Assembly (NCBI RefSeq): GCF_002845985.1
Contig: NZ_PDFK01000001.1
Span: 1,178,001-1,242,000, forward strand
Reading direction: 5' to 3'
DNA from: Lysinibacillus fusiformis
GTDB lineage: Bacteria; Bacillota; Bacilli; Bacillales_A; Planococcaceae
DNA: 64,000 bases
Of the stretch, positions 25,346 through 34,881 are shown one piece after another; within the stretch, counting starts at the first letter, position 1, and each line of letters starts with the position of its first letter. A program made the position numbers and the translations under genes. Below the pieces are notes generated by a model. It ran no database searches. It had not been told where the DNA came from and worked only from the letters and a program-made list of their open reading frames with translations.

Positions 25346-26704
25346 TTATTTTGTTTCTGCTAATTGCGGTAAATAATATTGCTCTACAAATTTAGTCGTT
25401 GTATTCCCTTTTAAAAATTGTTCATGTGTAACGGTTTTTAACAGCATCGGAATATTCGTTTGAATACCCTCCACTTTATACGCTTTCAGTGCTTGAATTA
25501 ATCTCTCACAGGCAATCTCCCTTGTTTCTCCCCACACCACCAATTTACTAATCATTGGATCATAGAATGGTGTAACTGCTGAACCTGTCTCTACACCACA
25601 TTCATGTCGAACCCCTTCGCCTGTTGGTAATTCAAGAACCGTAATGGTACCTGGAGAAGGGAAAAATGTGGAGGGATTCTCTGCGTATATACGTACTTCA
25701 ATCGCATGCCCATCTTTAGCAATACTTTCCCTAGTAAATGAAAGAGGTAGTTTTGCCGCAATTTTTAATTGCTCTTCTACTAAATCAAGCTTTGTAATTT
25801 CCTCTGTGACTGGATGCTCTACCTGTAATCTTGTATTCATTTCTAAGAAGTAAAAGTTTTGATCTTTATCCACCAAATACTCGATCGTTCCAGCATTGAC
25901 GTATCCAATGTGTCTCACAGCCTTCACTGAAGCCTCTAGCATCTTATCTCTTGTCTCTTGTGAAATGAACGGTGATGGGGCTTCTTCCACCACTTTTTGA
26001 TTTCTTCGTTGAATAGAGCATTCCCGTTCAAATAACGGAACTATATTGCCTTGGTGATCGGCAATTATTTGCACTTCCACATGGTGAGGATTAGCGATAA
26101 AACGCTCCATATACATCGTGCCATCACCGAAAAATGATTGCGCACGCTTTTGATTTCCCTCAAATGCTTTAGCCAGCTCCTCAGCATTGTCAACTAGCTG
26201 CATCCCAATACCACCACCGCCAGCAGATGCTTTTAACATAATTGGATAACCTAAACGTTCAGCGATTTCAGTAGCTTCTGCAACATCCTTCACAGGAGCC
26301 TCTACTCCTTCTACAATAGGCACGCCAGCAGCTTTCATTGTTTTACGTGCCTCTAATTTACTGCCCATTGACGCAATGACTTCCGCACTTGGTCCGATAA
26401 AGACTAAACCCGCCTCTGTACAACGTTTCGCAAAATTCACATTCTCCGATAGTAAACCATAGCCTGGATGAACAGCCTCTGCGCCACTCTCTTTTGCAAT
26501 TTCAAGAATGCGGTCAATGTTTAAATAGCTTTGTGCAACGGGTGGCTTCCCTACACAATAAGCTTCATCCGCATCTTTTACATGTAAGCTATCAACATCT
26601 GCCTCTGAGTAAATAGCAACCGTATGAATATTTAGACGCTTGCATGTTCTGATTACCCGTCTAGCAATCTCCCCACGATTTGCAATTAATACCTTGTTGA
26701 ACAT
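25346..26704 (-). CDS. yngHA: Acetyl/propionyl/methylcrotonyl-CoA carboxylase biotin carboxylase subunit
   Basis: Biotin carboxylase of about 452 residues: ATP-grasp enzyme making carboxybiotin from bicarbonate and ATP. Seen: VLIANRGEIARRVIRTC, HPGYGLLSENVNFAKRC, the glycine-rich ASAGGGGIGMQLV loop, the FERECSIQRRNQKVVEEAPS block, EMNTRLQVEHPVTEE and YDPMISKLVVWG. It serves the neighbouring carboxyltransferase. A GTG two codons upstream is closer to AAGGAGG; the ATG at 26704, 10 bases away, is preferred by family start. Confidence 0.93.
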   Translation of the reverse strand: MFNKVLIANRGEIARRVIRTCKRLNIHTVAIYSEADVDSLHVKDADEAYCVGKPPVAQSYLNIDRILEIAKESGAEAVHPGYGLLSENVNFAKRCTEAGLVFIGPSAEVIASMGSKLEARKTMKAAGVPIVEGVEAPVKDVAEATEIAERLGYPIMLKASAGGGGIGMQLVDNAEELAKAFEGNQKRAQSFFGDGTMYMERFIANPHHVEVQIIADHQGNIVPLFERECSIQRRNQKVVEEAPSPFISQETRDKMLEASVKAVRHIGYVNAGTIEYLVDKDQNFYFLEMNTRLQVEHPVTEEITKLDLVEEQLKIAAKLPLSFTRESIAKDGHAIEVRIYAENPSTFFPSPGTITVLELPTGEGVRHECGVETGSAVTPFYDPMISKLVVWGETREIACERLIQALKAYKVEGIQTNIPMLLKTVTHEQFLKGNTTTKFVEQYYLPQLAETK

Positions 26705-26719
26705 AGTCACTGCCCCTCC

Positions 26720-28354
26720 TTACTTTACGGTCATAACAAAATCTTCTCGTAATTTATATTTTTGAACTTTTCCAGATGCAGTCATAGGATAGTTATCGAT
26801 AAAGAAAATATGTCGCGGAATTTTATGTCTAGAAATTTTGTCCCTACAATAATCTCGAATTTCTTCCTCTGTTGCCTGTTCGCCATCTTTTAAAATGATC
26901 CAAGCTGCCGCCTCTTCTCCATATACAGGGTCAGGGACACCAGCAACCTGTACGTCTGAAATTTTCGGATGCGTGTAAAGAAACTCCTCAATCTCCCTCG
27001 GATATAAATTTTCGCCTCCACGAATAATCATATCTTTCAACCGTCCAGTTACACGGATATAGCCCGCTTCATCCATCGTTGCTAAATCTCCAGTATGCAG
27101 CCAGCCAGCCTCATCAATAGCAAGCTCTGTTTCCTCTTGGTTTTTATAGTAGCCCTTCATGACATGGTAGCCTCTTGTACATAGCTCCCCTTGTTCATTT
27201 GTTGGGGCCTCCTCAGTCGTACCAGGAACAACAATTTTCACTTCTAAATTTGGTAACGCACGACCAACCGTTTCCACTTTTAATGTTAACGGGTCATCCG
27301 TTCTAGTTTGTGTAATAACTGGTGATGATTCCGTTTGGCCATAGCAGATTGTAATATCTTTCATGCCCATTTTCTCTATGACTGCTTTCATGACCTCAAT
27401 TGGGCAGTTTGAACCCGCCATTACTCCTGTCCGTAAAGTTGACAGATCGAAAGACGCAAAATTCGGTAAATTAAGTTCGCTAATGAACATCGTTGGCACG
27501 CCATGTAATGCTGTACATCGTTCTTGCTGAACGGTCCTTAGTACTTCTTCAGGTGAAAATTCTTGTACTGGTACCATCGTGCCGCCACTCGTTGTAATGG
27601 CTAATGTCCCTATGACACAACCAAAGCAGTGGAAAAATGGCACTGGGATACATAAACGATCTTCTGCAGTTAACTGCATACATTCTGCAATGTTGACTGC
27701 ATTATTGACTAAATTAAAATGCGTTAACATCACACCTTTAGGAAAGCCTGTTGTACCAGATGTATATTGAATATTAATGACATCATCATAATGAAGAGAT
27801 TGCTCTCTTTGATCTAGCTGTTCCTCGGTTACTTGCTCAGCAGCAGTCAAAACATCTGACCAATTGAGTACACCTGGATATTTGGTTTCGCCGATTAAAA
27901 TAACATTTTTTAATAAAGGTAGTCGCTTTGATTGCAAATTACCTGGTTCACAATGTTCAAGCTCTGGACATAACTCTTGCAGTGTATGAATAAAAGAATG
28001 GTCTCGATAATTTTCAACTAAAAAAATCGTTTTGGCATCAGATTGTTTTAATAGATACTCCAACTCGCTTGCACGATAATTGGTATTTACCGTAACGATA
28101 GGAGCACCCATCTTCCCCGTACCAAATTGAAGCTGCACCCACTCAGGCACATTTGTTGTCCATACTGCGATATGGTCACCTTTTTCAATTCCTAAAGCCA
28201 TTAAACCTCTCGCCACGAGTCGTGCTTGACGATTTAGTTGCTCATAAGTCATGCGTAAACCCCTATCAGCATAGACCAACGCTTCGTTTTGCGGATACTT
28301 TTTAGATTGTTCATCTAGCAACTGACCAATGGTTTGATACACAAGCTCTGCCAT
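26720..28354 (-). CDS. yngI: AMP-forming acyl-CoA synthetase (YngI type)
   Basis: ANL-superfamily acyl-CoA ligase of 544 residues. Motifs: the P-loop-like IQYTSGTTGFPKGVMLTH (about 196-213), CYGQTESSPV, TGDLATMDEAGYIRVTGRLKD, and the C-terminal catalytic Lys in TASGKVQKYKLRE. Its place in the leucine operon suggests activation of isovalerate, other branched short acids or acetoacetate; the true substrate is not visible from sequence. Fifteen bases or fewer separate it from the biotin carboxylase gene. Confidence 0.9.
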   Translation of the reverse strand: MAELVYQTIGQLLDEQSKKYPQNEALVYADRGLRMTYEQLNRQARLVARGLMALGIEKGDHIAVWTTNVPEWVQLQFGTGKMGAPIVTVNTNYRASELEYLLKQSDAKTIFLVENYRDHSFIHTLQELCPELEHCEPGNLQSKRLPLLKNVILIGETKYPGVLNWSDVLTAAEQVTEEQLDQREQSLHYDDVINIQYTSGTTGFPKGVMLTHFNLVNNAVNIAECMQLTAEDRLCIPVPFFHCFGCVIGTLAITTSGGTMVPVQEFSPEEVLRTVQQERCTALHGVPTMFISELNLPNFASFDLSTLRTGVMAGSNCPIEVMKAVIEKMGMKDITICYGQTESSPVITQTRTDDPLTLKVETVGRALPNLEVKIVVPGTTEEAPTNEQGELCTRGYHVMKGYYKNQEETELAIDEAGWLHTGDLATMDEAGYIRVTGRLKDMIIRGGENLYPREIEEFLYTHPKISDVQVAGVPDPVYGEEAAAWIILKDGEQATEEEIRDYCRDKISRHKIPRHIFFIDNYPMTASGKVQKYKLREDFVMTVK

Positions 28355-28385
28355 GAAGATCCCCCTTATTCATGCTATTTAACTT

Positions 28386-28530
28386 CTTTCAGCAGAAGTC
28401 TCCCACCTTTATAGATGGTGAGATGAGTGCTGATTTAAGCTACTGTTCAGCGGGTGTCACGGAATCGGAAAGGACTGCTTTGTGCAAGCACAAAGCCAAT
28501 TCCGGACACAATTATGCCAAGGCATAATTG
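28386..28530. repeat. Structured extragenic repeat-like element
   Basis: This 0.14-kb non-coding insert in the middle of the yng operon is unusually structured. Outer stem GTGTC-a-CGGAAT (28454-28465) pairs with ATTCCGGACAC (28499-28509); inside it GCTTTGTG (28477-28484) pairs with CACAAAGC (28489-28496) around a CAAG loop; next comes CAATTATGCC (28509-28518) / GGCATAATTG (28521-28530). A further imperfect hairpin lies at about 28398-28424 (CTCCCACC ... GGTGAGA). Its GC content and palindromes look like a dispersed Bacillaceae repeat or a remnant end of an IS200/IS605-type element. No copy elsewhere in this window. Confidence 0.55.
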
Positions 28531-28537
28531 ATTATGA

Positions 28538-29680
28538 TTAACAGCCAATTAGACGAGAAATGACGAGACGTTGAATTTCAGATGTTCCTTCACCGATTTC
28601 CATTAACTTAATGTCACGTAAATGGCGTTCTACATCGTATTCCTTCATATACCCAGAGCCACCATGAATTTGGATAGCTTGATTACATGTACGGAAACCC
28701 ATTTCAGAAGCAAATAGTTTAGCCATCGCCGCTTCTTTGCCAAATGGTTTCTTGTGATCTTTTAGCCATGCCGCTTTATGTACTAATGTACGAGCAAGCT
28801 CTATTTCCATCGCCATATCGGCTAATTTAAATTGGATCGCCTGTAGCTTCGAAATAGGTGCACCAAATTGTTCACGCTCCTGCGCAAACTTCAATGCTTT
28901 TTCATAGGCAGCCTGTGCAATCCCCACAGATAGCGCGGCAATAGAAATACGCCCACCATCTAGTGTGTTTAAAAACTGGCTAAAGCCTCGTTTTTCATCC
29001 CCTAATAGATTTGCTCTAGGGACACGAACATTTTGCAACACAATTTCACATGTATTGGAGCCACGTACACCCATTTTGTCATAATTACAGTTAATCGTTA
29101 CACCTGGTGTGTTTGTTGGCACAATAATAGAGGAAATAATTTTTTTACCATCTTCACGTTTACCCGTTACTGCAGTTACAATAATTTGTCGAGCGTACCC
29201 TGCATTGGTAATCCAGCATTTTTCTCCGTTAATAACATAGTCATCGCCATCAATAACGGCTGTAGTACGTGTGCCACCAGCATCTGAACCTGCATTAGGC
29301 TCTGTTAAACCGAATGATCCTAATGTCTCACCTTTTGCTAATGGAACTAGCCATTCCTGCTTTTGTTCCTCTGTGCCGAAGTTGTAAATTGGTGAAGCTC
29401 CTAAGCTAACAGCAGCTGCATAGCTTAGTCCTGTCCCCCCACATGCACGACCAATTTCCTCAACAGCTAAAGCATAGGACACCGTATCTCCACCTGAGCC
29501 GCCATATTCTTCAGGAAATGGGATACCCAATAAGCCTAGTTCTGCCATCTTCTTAAAGCTCTCTATTCTCATTGTTGATGTCTCATCAACCTCACGAGCA
29601 TACGGTTTAATCTCTTTTTCAGCAAAATCTCGCACCATGTCACGAATCATCTCTTGCTCTTTTGTTAATTCAAAATTCAT
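28538..29680 (-). CDS. yngJ: Acyl-CoA dehydrogenase (isovaleryl-CoA dehydrogenase type)
   Basis: FAD enzyme of about 380 residues that oxidises isovaleryl-CoA to 3-methylcrotonyl-CoA, the first step of the pathway encoded by the operon. Seen: FELTKEQEMIRDMVRDFAEK, FGLTEPNAGSDAGG, WITNAGYARQ, the DGGRISIAALSVGIAQAAYE helix, QIHGGSGYMKEYDVERHLRD and EGTSEIQRLVISR at the C-terminus. The Glu of EGTSEIQ is the position usually holding the catalytic base in short-chain enzymes. ATG at 29680 follows AGGGGG. First gene of the operon, directly after the TetR operator. Confidence 0.92.
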   Translation of the reverse strand: MNFELTKEQEMIRDMVRDFAEKEIKPYAREVDETSTMRIESFKKMAELGLLGIPFPEEYGGSGGDTVSYALAVEEIGRACGGTGLSYAAAVSLGASPIYNFGTEEQKQEWLVPLAKGETLGSFGLTEPNAGSDAGGTRTTAVIDGDDYVINGEKCWITNAGYARQIIVTAVTGKREDGKKIISSIIVPTNTPGVTINCNYDKMGVRGSNTCEIVLQNVRVPRANLLGDEKRGFSQFLNTLDGGRISIAALSVGIAQAAYEKALKFAQEREQFGAPISKLQAIQFKLADMAMEIELARTLVHKAAWLKDHKKPFGKEAAMAKLFASEMGFRTCNQAIQIHGGSGYMKEYDVERHLRDIKLMEIGEGTSEIQRLVISRLIGC

Positions 29681-29748
29681 CCCTAATCCCCCTAATGTCA
29701 AATTTGCCATAATAGATGGAATTCAATGATCGTCACTTACAGATAAAT

Positions 29749-29762
29749 ACCGACTAGTCGGT
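29749..29762. promoter_or_regulatory. TetR-type operator in the yng operon promoter
   Basis: Perfect 14-bp palindrome ACCGACTAGTCGGT. On the minus strand it lies within TTTACA-N17-TTATCT, a plausible -35/-10 pair for the acyl-CoA dehydrogenase operon, so binding would block RNA polymerase. The adjacent TetR gene is the obvious ligand-responsive repressor. Confidence 0.75.
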
Positions 29763-29779
29763 TTGTAAAAACAAATAAT

Positions 29780-29803
29780 AAAACCAGTGTTTCCTACTGG
29801 CTA
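29780..29803 (-). terminator. Short terminator after the tetR-type gene
   Basis: Stem CCAGT (29784-29788) / ACTGG (29796-29800), extended by neighbouring pairs, followed on the minus strand by TTTTATTATTTG. It overlaps the stop codon; a weak stem, so readthrough into the operon is likely. Confidence 0.5.
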
Positions 29804-30418
29804 CCCCTTTATCATAAATTGTTTAGCTTCATCCATTGCTTGTTCCGTCACAATAGCACGCAATACCATATCAGTAAAAACATCTGTGATTTGCTCCATT
29901 GTTAATGGCCCCGATTGCTTAAACCATTTGTATGTCCAGTTAATCATCCCGACAATTGCCATCGTGACAATCGTACAAGGTAATTCTGTACGAAAAACCT
30001 TTGCTTCCTGGCCCTCTGCTATTACTTTTTGCAAGATGTCTCGATAGTGATCTCGTTTTTTATGAATAATATCACTATATTCATCTGAGAGTGAACGACT
30101 CTCTTCATAAAAAATCGTAATATGTGCTTGATACATATCGAACACTTGTGTCAGCGTTTGCAGCATGGCACATAGACGTTTAATAGGTGTATCGTATTTG
30201 TCATATGCATCCTGTGATTGTTGAATAACATATGAAATAAAGACATCATGAATTTCATATAACAGTTCATCTTTTGATTTAAAATTATGATAAAATCCAC
30301 CCTTTGATGCCCCAATATAATCCACAATGCGATCCACCGTTACATTGTGATAACCATCTTGCTGAAACAATTCAACTGAAGCTTCTACAATTCTTTGTTT
30401 TAACGTTTTCTTTACCAT
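29801..30418 (-). CDS. TetR/AcrR-family repressor of the yng operon
   Basis: About 205 residues with an N-terminal TetR helix-turn-helix: KQRIVEASVELFQQDGYHNV, then VDRIVDYIGASKGGFYHNFKSKDELLYEI. The C-terminal ligand domain is specific and not assigned. Located just upstream of the acyl-CoA dehydrogenase gene, with the palindrome ACCGACTAGTCGGT between them, it most likely represses the leucine/isovalerate operon and is released by an acyl-CoA intermediate. ATG at 30418 is preferred to a GTG two codons upstream. Confidence 0.88.
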   Translation of the reverse strand: MVKKTLKQRIVEASVELFQQDGYHNVTVDRIVDYIGASKGGFYHNFKSKDELLYEIHDVFISYVIQQSQDAYDKYDTPIKRLCAMLQTLTQVFDMYQAHITIFYEESRSLSDEYSDIIHKKRDHYRDILQKVIAEGQEAKVFRTELPCTIVTMAIVGMINWTYKWFKQSGPLTMEQITDVFTDMVLRAIVTEQAMDEAKQFMIKG

Positions 30419-30680
30419 AAGCACCTATCATCCTTCATCTAGCTCTATACTCCATCACTCCTTATAATCAGGAAAAACTACTCAAATCCATAGATTATTC
30501 TATTTTTTCCTAATTATAAAAATACTATGACAACATAAATATAGCATTCTCAAAATTTGGTGTCTAGCAACAAATAGCTTTTTTCTATAATTTCGAGCAT
30601 AACGTTTACTTAAAACAGCATTCAACGATTTCACGAACACAAATTAACTGTATGATGTACATTTTGTTTTCATTACAAAA
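30419..30680. other. AT-rich intergenic stretch upstream of tetR-type gene
   Basis: About 260 bases that include the tetR-type gene promoter on the minus strand. No coding region or clear operator was recognised. Confidence 0.4.
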
Positions 30681-30683
30681 TAC

Positions 30684-30715
30684 AAAAAAATTCCCCTCGT
30701 TTTAACACAAGGGAA
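30684..30715 (-). terminator. Terminator of the amino-acid racemase/transport operon
   Basis: On the minus strand TTCCCTTGTG ... CGAGGGGAA forms a stem, followed by a seven-T run (complement of 30684-30690). It follows the YkvI-type gene. Confidence 0.8.
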
Positions 30716-30725
30716 AAATTCCTCT

Positions 30726-31778
30726 TTATAAAACTTTCGGTAGTTTACGTAGCCATGAAATAATAACAGCAATAATTAACGCAAAACCTAAGTAGCCCAT
30801 TGTTGAATAGACTTTACCAACCAATGTAGTAAATCCTACTAAACTTGCAGCAAAACCTATTAATCCAATAACTACAATACCCACTTTAAAATATTTATGG
30901 TCTGGTGCAATAAAACGAACTGTAAATGAATAGAACATCCCCACCGCAGTATTGTACATCATGCCTAATAAAGCGATGGACATTAAGACTCCTACTATAG
31001 GGTGAATTTGTTTTGCTAATTCTAATGTTGGCATTGCTACTCCATCGACAACATTTATTTTAGAAAACATTGCTATATTGATGAGTACGATTAAAATACC
31101 TAGCATTATACCGCCAAGTAGTCCACCTCTACCAGCAACTTTGCGATCTGTTACTGTTCCACCCATCACAATTAACATGGCTGCACCCGCAGCGATATTA
31201 TAGGAGACATAAAGTAGCGCTCCCATTAGCCAATTGGACGCTGCAGACGGTTGTGCTTTTGCTAAAGTATTTTGCTCTGCAATGGATAAGTCCATTGTAA
31301 AAATAGAATAAATCAAAATAATAAAAATTATACCCATTAAATAAGGAGTCACCAATGCTATCAAATTAATAATATTATTAACATTTAATAGTAATGTTAG
31401 TATGGTTATAACGACCATAAAAATACTGCCGACCATTGGATTGATGCCAAACATTTGATGAAATGTCGAGCCTGATCCAGCAAACATGACAACAGCGACA
31501 CCAAATAAGAAAAACGTGATGACGATATCTAAAATAATACCAACATATCGTCCACCAATATGATAGATAACCTCTTTATGTGATGTTGTTTGTAGATCGG
31601 TCCCTAATTGCGCTAAACTCATCCCTAAAAATGCAAAAGCAATTGTGGCGACAATGGCACCTATAATACTGTACAAACCAAAGCTTGTAAAATACTGCAT
31701 AATTTCCTGACCCGATGCAAACCCTGCTCCAACAATTAAGCCTACAAATGCTCCACCTATCTGCCAACTTTTTTTCAT
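30726..31778 (-). CDS. ykvI: YkvI-family membrane transporter
   Basis: 350 residues, ten or so membrane segments, resembling B. subtilis YkvI, a LeuT-fold-like (APC-related) protein of unknown substrate. The N-terminal WQIGGAFVGLIVGAGFASGQEIMQYF segment (in two blocks: GGAFVGLIVGAGFASGQE, then IMQYFTSFG) has the broken-helix G-x-G pattern typical of these transporters. It is the last gene in an operon with an N-acylamino acid racemase, a GNAT and an M20 hydrolase, so it probably imports or exports an amino acid or derivative handled by them. Confidence 0.8.
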   Translation of the reverse strand: MKKSWQIGGAFVGLIVGAGFASGQEIMQYFTSFGLYSIIGAIVATIAFAFLGMSLAQLGTDLQTTSHKEVIYHIGGRYVGIILDIVITFFLFGVAVVMFAGSGSTFHQMFGINPMVGSIFMVVITILTLLLNVNNIINLIALVTPYLMGIIFIILIYSIFTMDLSIAEQNTLAKAQPSAASNWLMGALLYVSYNIAAGAAMLIVMGGTVTDRKVAGRGGLLGGIMLGILIVLINIAMFSKINVVDGVAMPTLELAKQIHPIVGVLMSIALLGMMYNTAVGMFYSFTVRFIAPDHKYFKVGIVVIGLIGFAASLVGFTTLVGKVYSTMGYLGFALIIAVIISWLRKLPKVL

Positions 31779-31817
31779 AGAACACCTACTATTCTAATAT
31801 TTGAAACTGAAGCCTAT

Positions 31818-32924
31818 TTATTGATATGTTTTCTGTGCGACTGTTAAGGAATTAACCGTTTCCCTATTTATTTCATAACCTATTCCTACTTGCTGTGGTA
31901 CTTCAATATAACCACCTTTTACAACTACTTCTGGTTCAATAATATCCTTTTCCCAATAACGATTTGATCCAGCAGTATCTCCCGGCAATATAAAATTCGA
32001 TAATGTTGTTAAGGCTACATTGTGTGCACGACCAATACCAGATTCCAACATGCCTCCGCACCATACAGGGATGTTATGGGCCTCACAATAATCATGTATT
32101 TTTTTTGCTTCTGTTAAGCCACCTACACGACCAATTTTTATATTAATAATTTTTGTGCTCCCTAACTCGACAGCCTTCCGTGCATCTTCTAACGAATGGA
32201 TACTTTCGTCCAAACAAATTGGCGTTTCAAGTAATTTTTGCAATGAAGCATGATCGATAATGTCATCTGAAGCAAGTGGTTGCTCAATCATTGTTAACTG
32301 AAATGCATCAAGTTGTTTCAATGTTTCTGCATCTTCTAGACGGTAGGCTGAATTTGCATCAGCCATAAAGGCTACATCAGGAAATATTTCCCTTAATGTA
32401 CGCATAACCTCTACATCCCAGCCTGGTTTTATTTTAATTTTCATGCGTTTATAGCCTTCCTTTACATAGCCGTCAACTAACGCAACTAACTCCTCGATTG
32501 AATTTTGTATTCCAATACTAATACCTACTTCAATTTCATCCTTTTTACCACCAAGTGCTGCTGCTAGGGATTGGCCAGTTTGCTGCGCATATATATCCCA
32601 AATAGCTCCTTCAATCGTTGATTTTGCCATATTGTTTTTGCGAATTGGCTCAAATAATTGGCTCACTTCATCTGGGTGATGAATCTCTTTATTTAAAATA
32701 AGAGGAATTAGGAAATCTTCGAGCATATGCCAGTTTGTTTGAAGTGTTTCTTCATTGTACCAAGGTGAATGAAAAGCAACCGATTCTCCCCAACCAATTA
32801 ACCCGGATTCATCTTTAGCCTCAAGGACTAAAAAGTCTCTCTCTTCAAACGTGCCAAAGCTTGTTGTAAACGGTGCTTTTAACTTCATCTTCAATTGTCG
32901 TATTGTGATTTCTGACATTTTCAT
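31818..32924 (-). CDS. Enolase-superfamily N-acylamino acid racemase / o-succinylbenzoate synthase-type enzyme
   Basis: 368 residues of the MLE/NSAR-OSBS group. Catalytic pattern complete: KxK base (Lys162/Lys164 in MKIKIKPG), metal ligands Asp189 (FMADANSAY), Glu214 (MIEQPLA) and Asp239 (CLDESIHS), and the opposite-face Lys263 (NIKIGRVGG). The family contains both OSBS (menaquinone) and N-succinylamino acid racemase. No men genes are nearby; a GNAT and an M20 deacylase are, so racemisation of N-succinyl amino acids is favoured. GAAGGGG lies before the ATG, 1 base after the GNAT stop. Confidence 0.88.
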   Translation of the reverse strand: MKMSEITIRQLKMKLKAPFTTSFGTFEERDFLVLEAKDESGLIGWGESVAFHSPWYNEETLQTNWHMLEDFLIPLILNKEIHHPDEVSQLFEPIRKNNMAKSTIEGAIWDIYAQQTGQSLAAALGGKKDEIEVGISIGIQNSIEELVALVDGYVKEGYKRMKIKIKPGWDVEVMRTLREIFPDVAFMADANSAYRLEDAETLKQLDAFQLTMIEQPLASDDIIDHASLQKLLETPICLDESIHSLEDARKAVELGSTKIINIKIGRVGGLTEAKKIHDYCEAHNIPVWCGGMLESGIGRAHNVALTTLSNFILPGDTAGSNRYWEKDIIEPEVVVKGGYIEVPQQVGIGYEINRETVNSLTVAQKTYQ

Positions 32925-32925
32925 A

Positions 32926-33738
32926 TTAATTTACCCCTTCCAAATTTAAAGCTGCTTTTTTCACTAAAACATATTCGTTAAAGTATTCTTGTTGTTGCAA
33001 TAGAATAGCGGTATAGCCTGCTGAAAATAGCTGCTTTAGTATATTTCTTGTTTTGAAACGCCAATCCAATGCTAAGCTAGGATTTTGTACTTTTAAAGCT
33101 TGAAAGTCCTTAGGTACAGGTAGCGTATAAAAATCTTCAGTAAATTTTAAATTTTCAGTTATTTTTAAGCATAATAAACCTTGCTTTGTAAGTTCACAGC
33201 TTGCCACAGGTATTGCATTTGCTACTTCTATTACAGTATTGTTCACCACATAATCTGAAGTTAAATGCCAGCTTACCTCAAATCGATCAGAAGGAAGCCC
33301 TTTATTTAAGCCATCCTGCATTTCACCGTAGCAATTTTCAATATAGGTATAACAAATACCTTTTAATTTAGATAGATTAAGATAAGCATTCCGGGTTTCA
33401 AGGGGGTCAAATGTCCACACCATTAAATCATAGCCTCGATCAATAGCAATTGCTCGCTGTTTGTACTTTAACTTTTCACCTATGCCAAGGGATCGATATT
33501 TTTCATCAATCCCTAACATATGAGAGCATAGATAGCTTTTGCCTTGTCGAAAACCCGAAAAACCATAACTAAAACCAACTAATTTATCTTCTTGATAGGC
33601 TCCTACAACGATGCCCCCATTTTTCACTGCTGTAAGCGTTTGGTGGAGAGGAATAGCAGGCATTCCCCACACATCAAACTCTAATTGCTGAACTTGCTCA
33701 AGTTGTTCTATTGTTTTGATTTCCCTAATATCTATCAT
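32926..33738 (-). CDS. GNAT-family N-acetyltransferase/succinyltransferase
   Basis: 270 residues. The N-terminal half is a GNAT domain: [20 protein letters not shown], then the CoA loop region [19 protein letters not shown] (about 78-96) and [25 protein letters not shown] in parts. In relatives beside N-succinylamino acid racemases this protein is the succinyl-CoA:D-amino acid N-succinyltransferase that starts D-to-L conversion. The context here is the same. AGAAGAGATAGG precedes the ATG. Assignment of acyl donor is inference from context. Confidence 0.82.
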   Translation of the reverse strand: MIDIREIKTIEQLEQVQQLEFDVWGMPAIPLHQTLTAVKNGGIVVGAYQEDKLVGFSYGFSGFRQGKSYLCSHMLGIDEKYRSLGIGEKLKYKQRAIAIDRGYDLMVWTFDPLETRNAYLNLSKLKGICYTYIENCYGEMQDGLNKGLPSDRFEVSWHLTSDYVVNNTVIEVANAIPVASCELTKQGLLCLKITENLKFTEDFYTLPVPKDFQALKVQNPSLALDWRFKTRNILKQLFSAGYTAILLQQQEYFNEYVLVKKAALNLEGVN

Positions 33739-33760
33739 ACCTATCTCTTCTTTCTATTCT

Positions 33761-34876
33761 TTATAATGCTCTCAAAATAGCTTTTGTCATAATATTTACA
33801 CCTATTAAAAGCCGATCTTGATTAAAGGTCATTTGAGGATGATGTAAGCCTGGAGTAACCCCGCAACCTAATCCAAGCATTGTTGCTTTAAGCTTTGGAC
33901 GTTCATAGGTATAAAAATGAAAATCCTCCCCTCCTGGTGTCACAATTGGTGAAGCACAAGCCTTTTCTCCAACTACATCAATAATAGCTGCCTTCATATG
34001 CTGTAAGGCTTCATCATTCACTACCGCTGCTACTATATGGGCATCTACCTGTAAAAATATCTTGGCTCCATACATCGCTTCAACAGATGCTTTTACACGC
34101 TCCACGCCCTCTGTGATTACTTGCATCACTTCATTTGTTTGAGCTCGTGCATCAATACTAAAAGTTGCTTTACCAGGGATGATATTTGTAGAGGTGCCTC
34201 CTGCATTAAATTGTGTCATTTTGACAGAGGCAGAGATATTTGGATCCGTCCAAATTTTTTGAAGACCTTCGACAATAGCTGCTCCGACTTCAATTGCATT
34301 AATGGCAAGTTCTGGTCGTGCGCCATGTGCCTCCTCCCCAATAATGGTCCCTGTAAAAAGCTTTGCTGCTCCATGATACAATGCAGGCGCATACGCCCCA
34401 TCCTGTAATTCCTTTAATGGTCGAACATGAACACCGAATAAATATTCTAAATCATCCATAATACCTTTTTCGACAAATGCCCGCGCTCCTTGGGCCTTTT
34501 CCTCAGCAGGTTGAAATAGAATGCGTACAGCACCTGAAAGTAGATGCTCCATATCCTTTAACAGCAATGCAGTCCCAATAGCTATCGTCATATGACCATC
34601 ATGTCCACAAGAATGGTTAGCTTGAAAGACACCATTAACCTCCTGCCAAAGCGCATCTATATCCGTGCGAAACCCTACTTTAGGTATTCCATTACCAATA
34701 TCAACATAAAGCCCTGTCATATCTTCAAAAAGATGCGGCTCCATTTGGGCTTCTCTCAATAAATTTGCTATATATTGTGTTGTATTATGTTCTTGCCAGC
34801 TAACTTCTGGATGTTCATGTAAATGTTTAAAAATATCTGCCAGACGTGGCTGTAACTCTTGTAAAACTTGGTTCAT
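33761..34876 (-). CDS. M20-family amidohydrolase (N-acyl-L-amino acid deacylase type)
   Basis: About 371 residues of the M20D aminoacylase/IAA-amidohydrolase group. Metal-binding residues seen: HSCGHDGHMT, EEKAQGARAFVEKG, FGVHVRPL, and the C-terminal TPGGEDFHFYTYERP; LHHPQ carries the last His. In the operon with the racemase and GNAT it would release the free L-amino acid from its N-succinyl derivative. A first ATG at 34891 overlaps the rpiR-type stop; the second (34876) has GGAG 9 bases before it and is chosen. Confidence 0.88.
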   Translation of the reverse strand: MNQVLQELQPRLADIFKHLHEHPEVSWQEHNTTQYIANLLREAQMEPHLFEDMTGLYVDIGNGIPKVGFRTDIDALWQEVNGVFQANHSCGHDGHMTIAIGTALLLKDMEHLLSGAVRILFQPAEEKAQGARAFVEKGIMDDLEYLFGVHVRPLKELQDGAYAPALYHGAAKLFTGTIIGEEAHGARPELAINAIEVGAAIVEGLQKIWTDPNISASVKMTQFNAGGTSTNIIPGKATFSIDARAQTNEVMQVITEGVERVKASVEAMYGAKIFLQVDAHIVAAVVNDEALQHMKAAIIDVVGEKACASPIVTPGGEDFHFYTYERPKLKATMLGLGCGVTPGLHHPQMTFNQDRLLIGVNIMTKAILRAL

Positions 34877-34881
34877 AGTAG

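Noticed and set aside
28398..28424. Hairpin as an intact IS200/IS605 right end
   Set aside because: No transposase or TnpB gene accompanies it, and the sequence was not compared with known ends. Reported only as a structured repeat-like element.
31818..32924. menC (o-succinylbenzoate synthase) of menaquinone synthesis
   Set aside because: Same family, but no men genes are adjacent and the GNAT and M20 partners favour the N-succinylamino acid racemase role.
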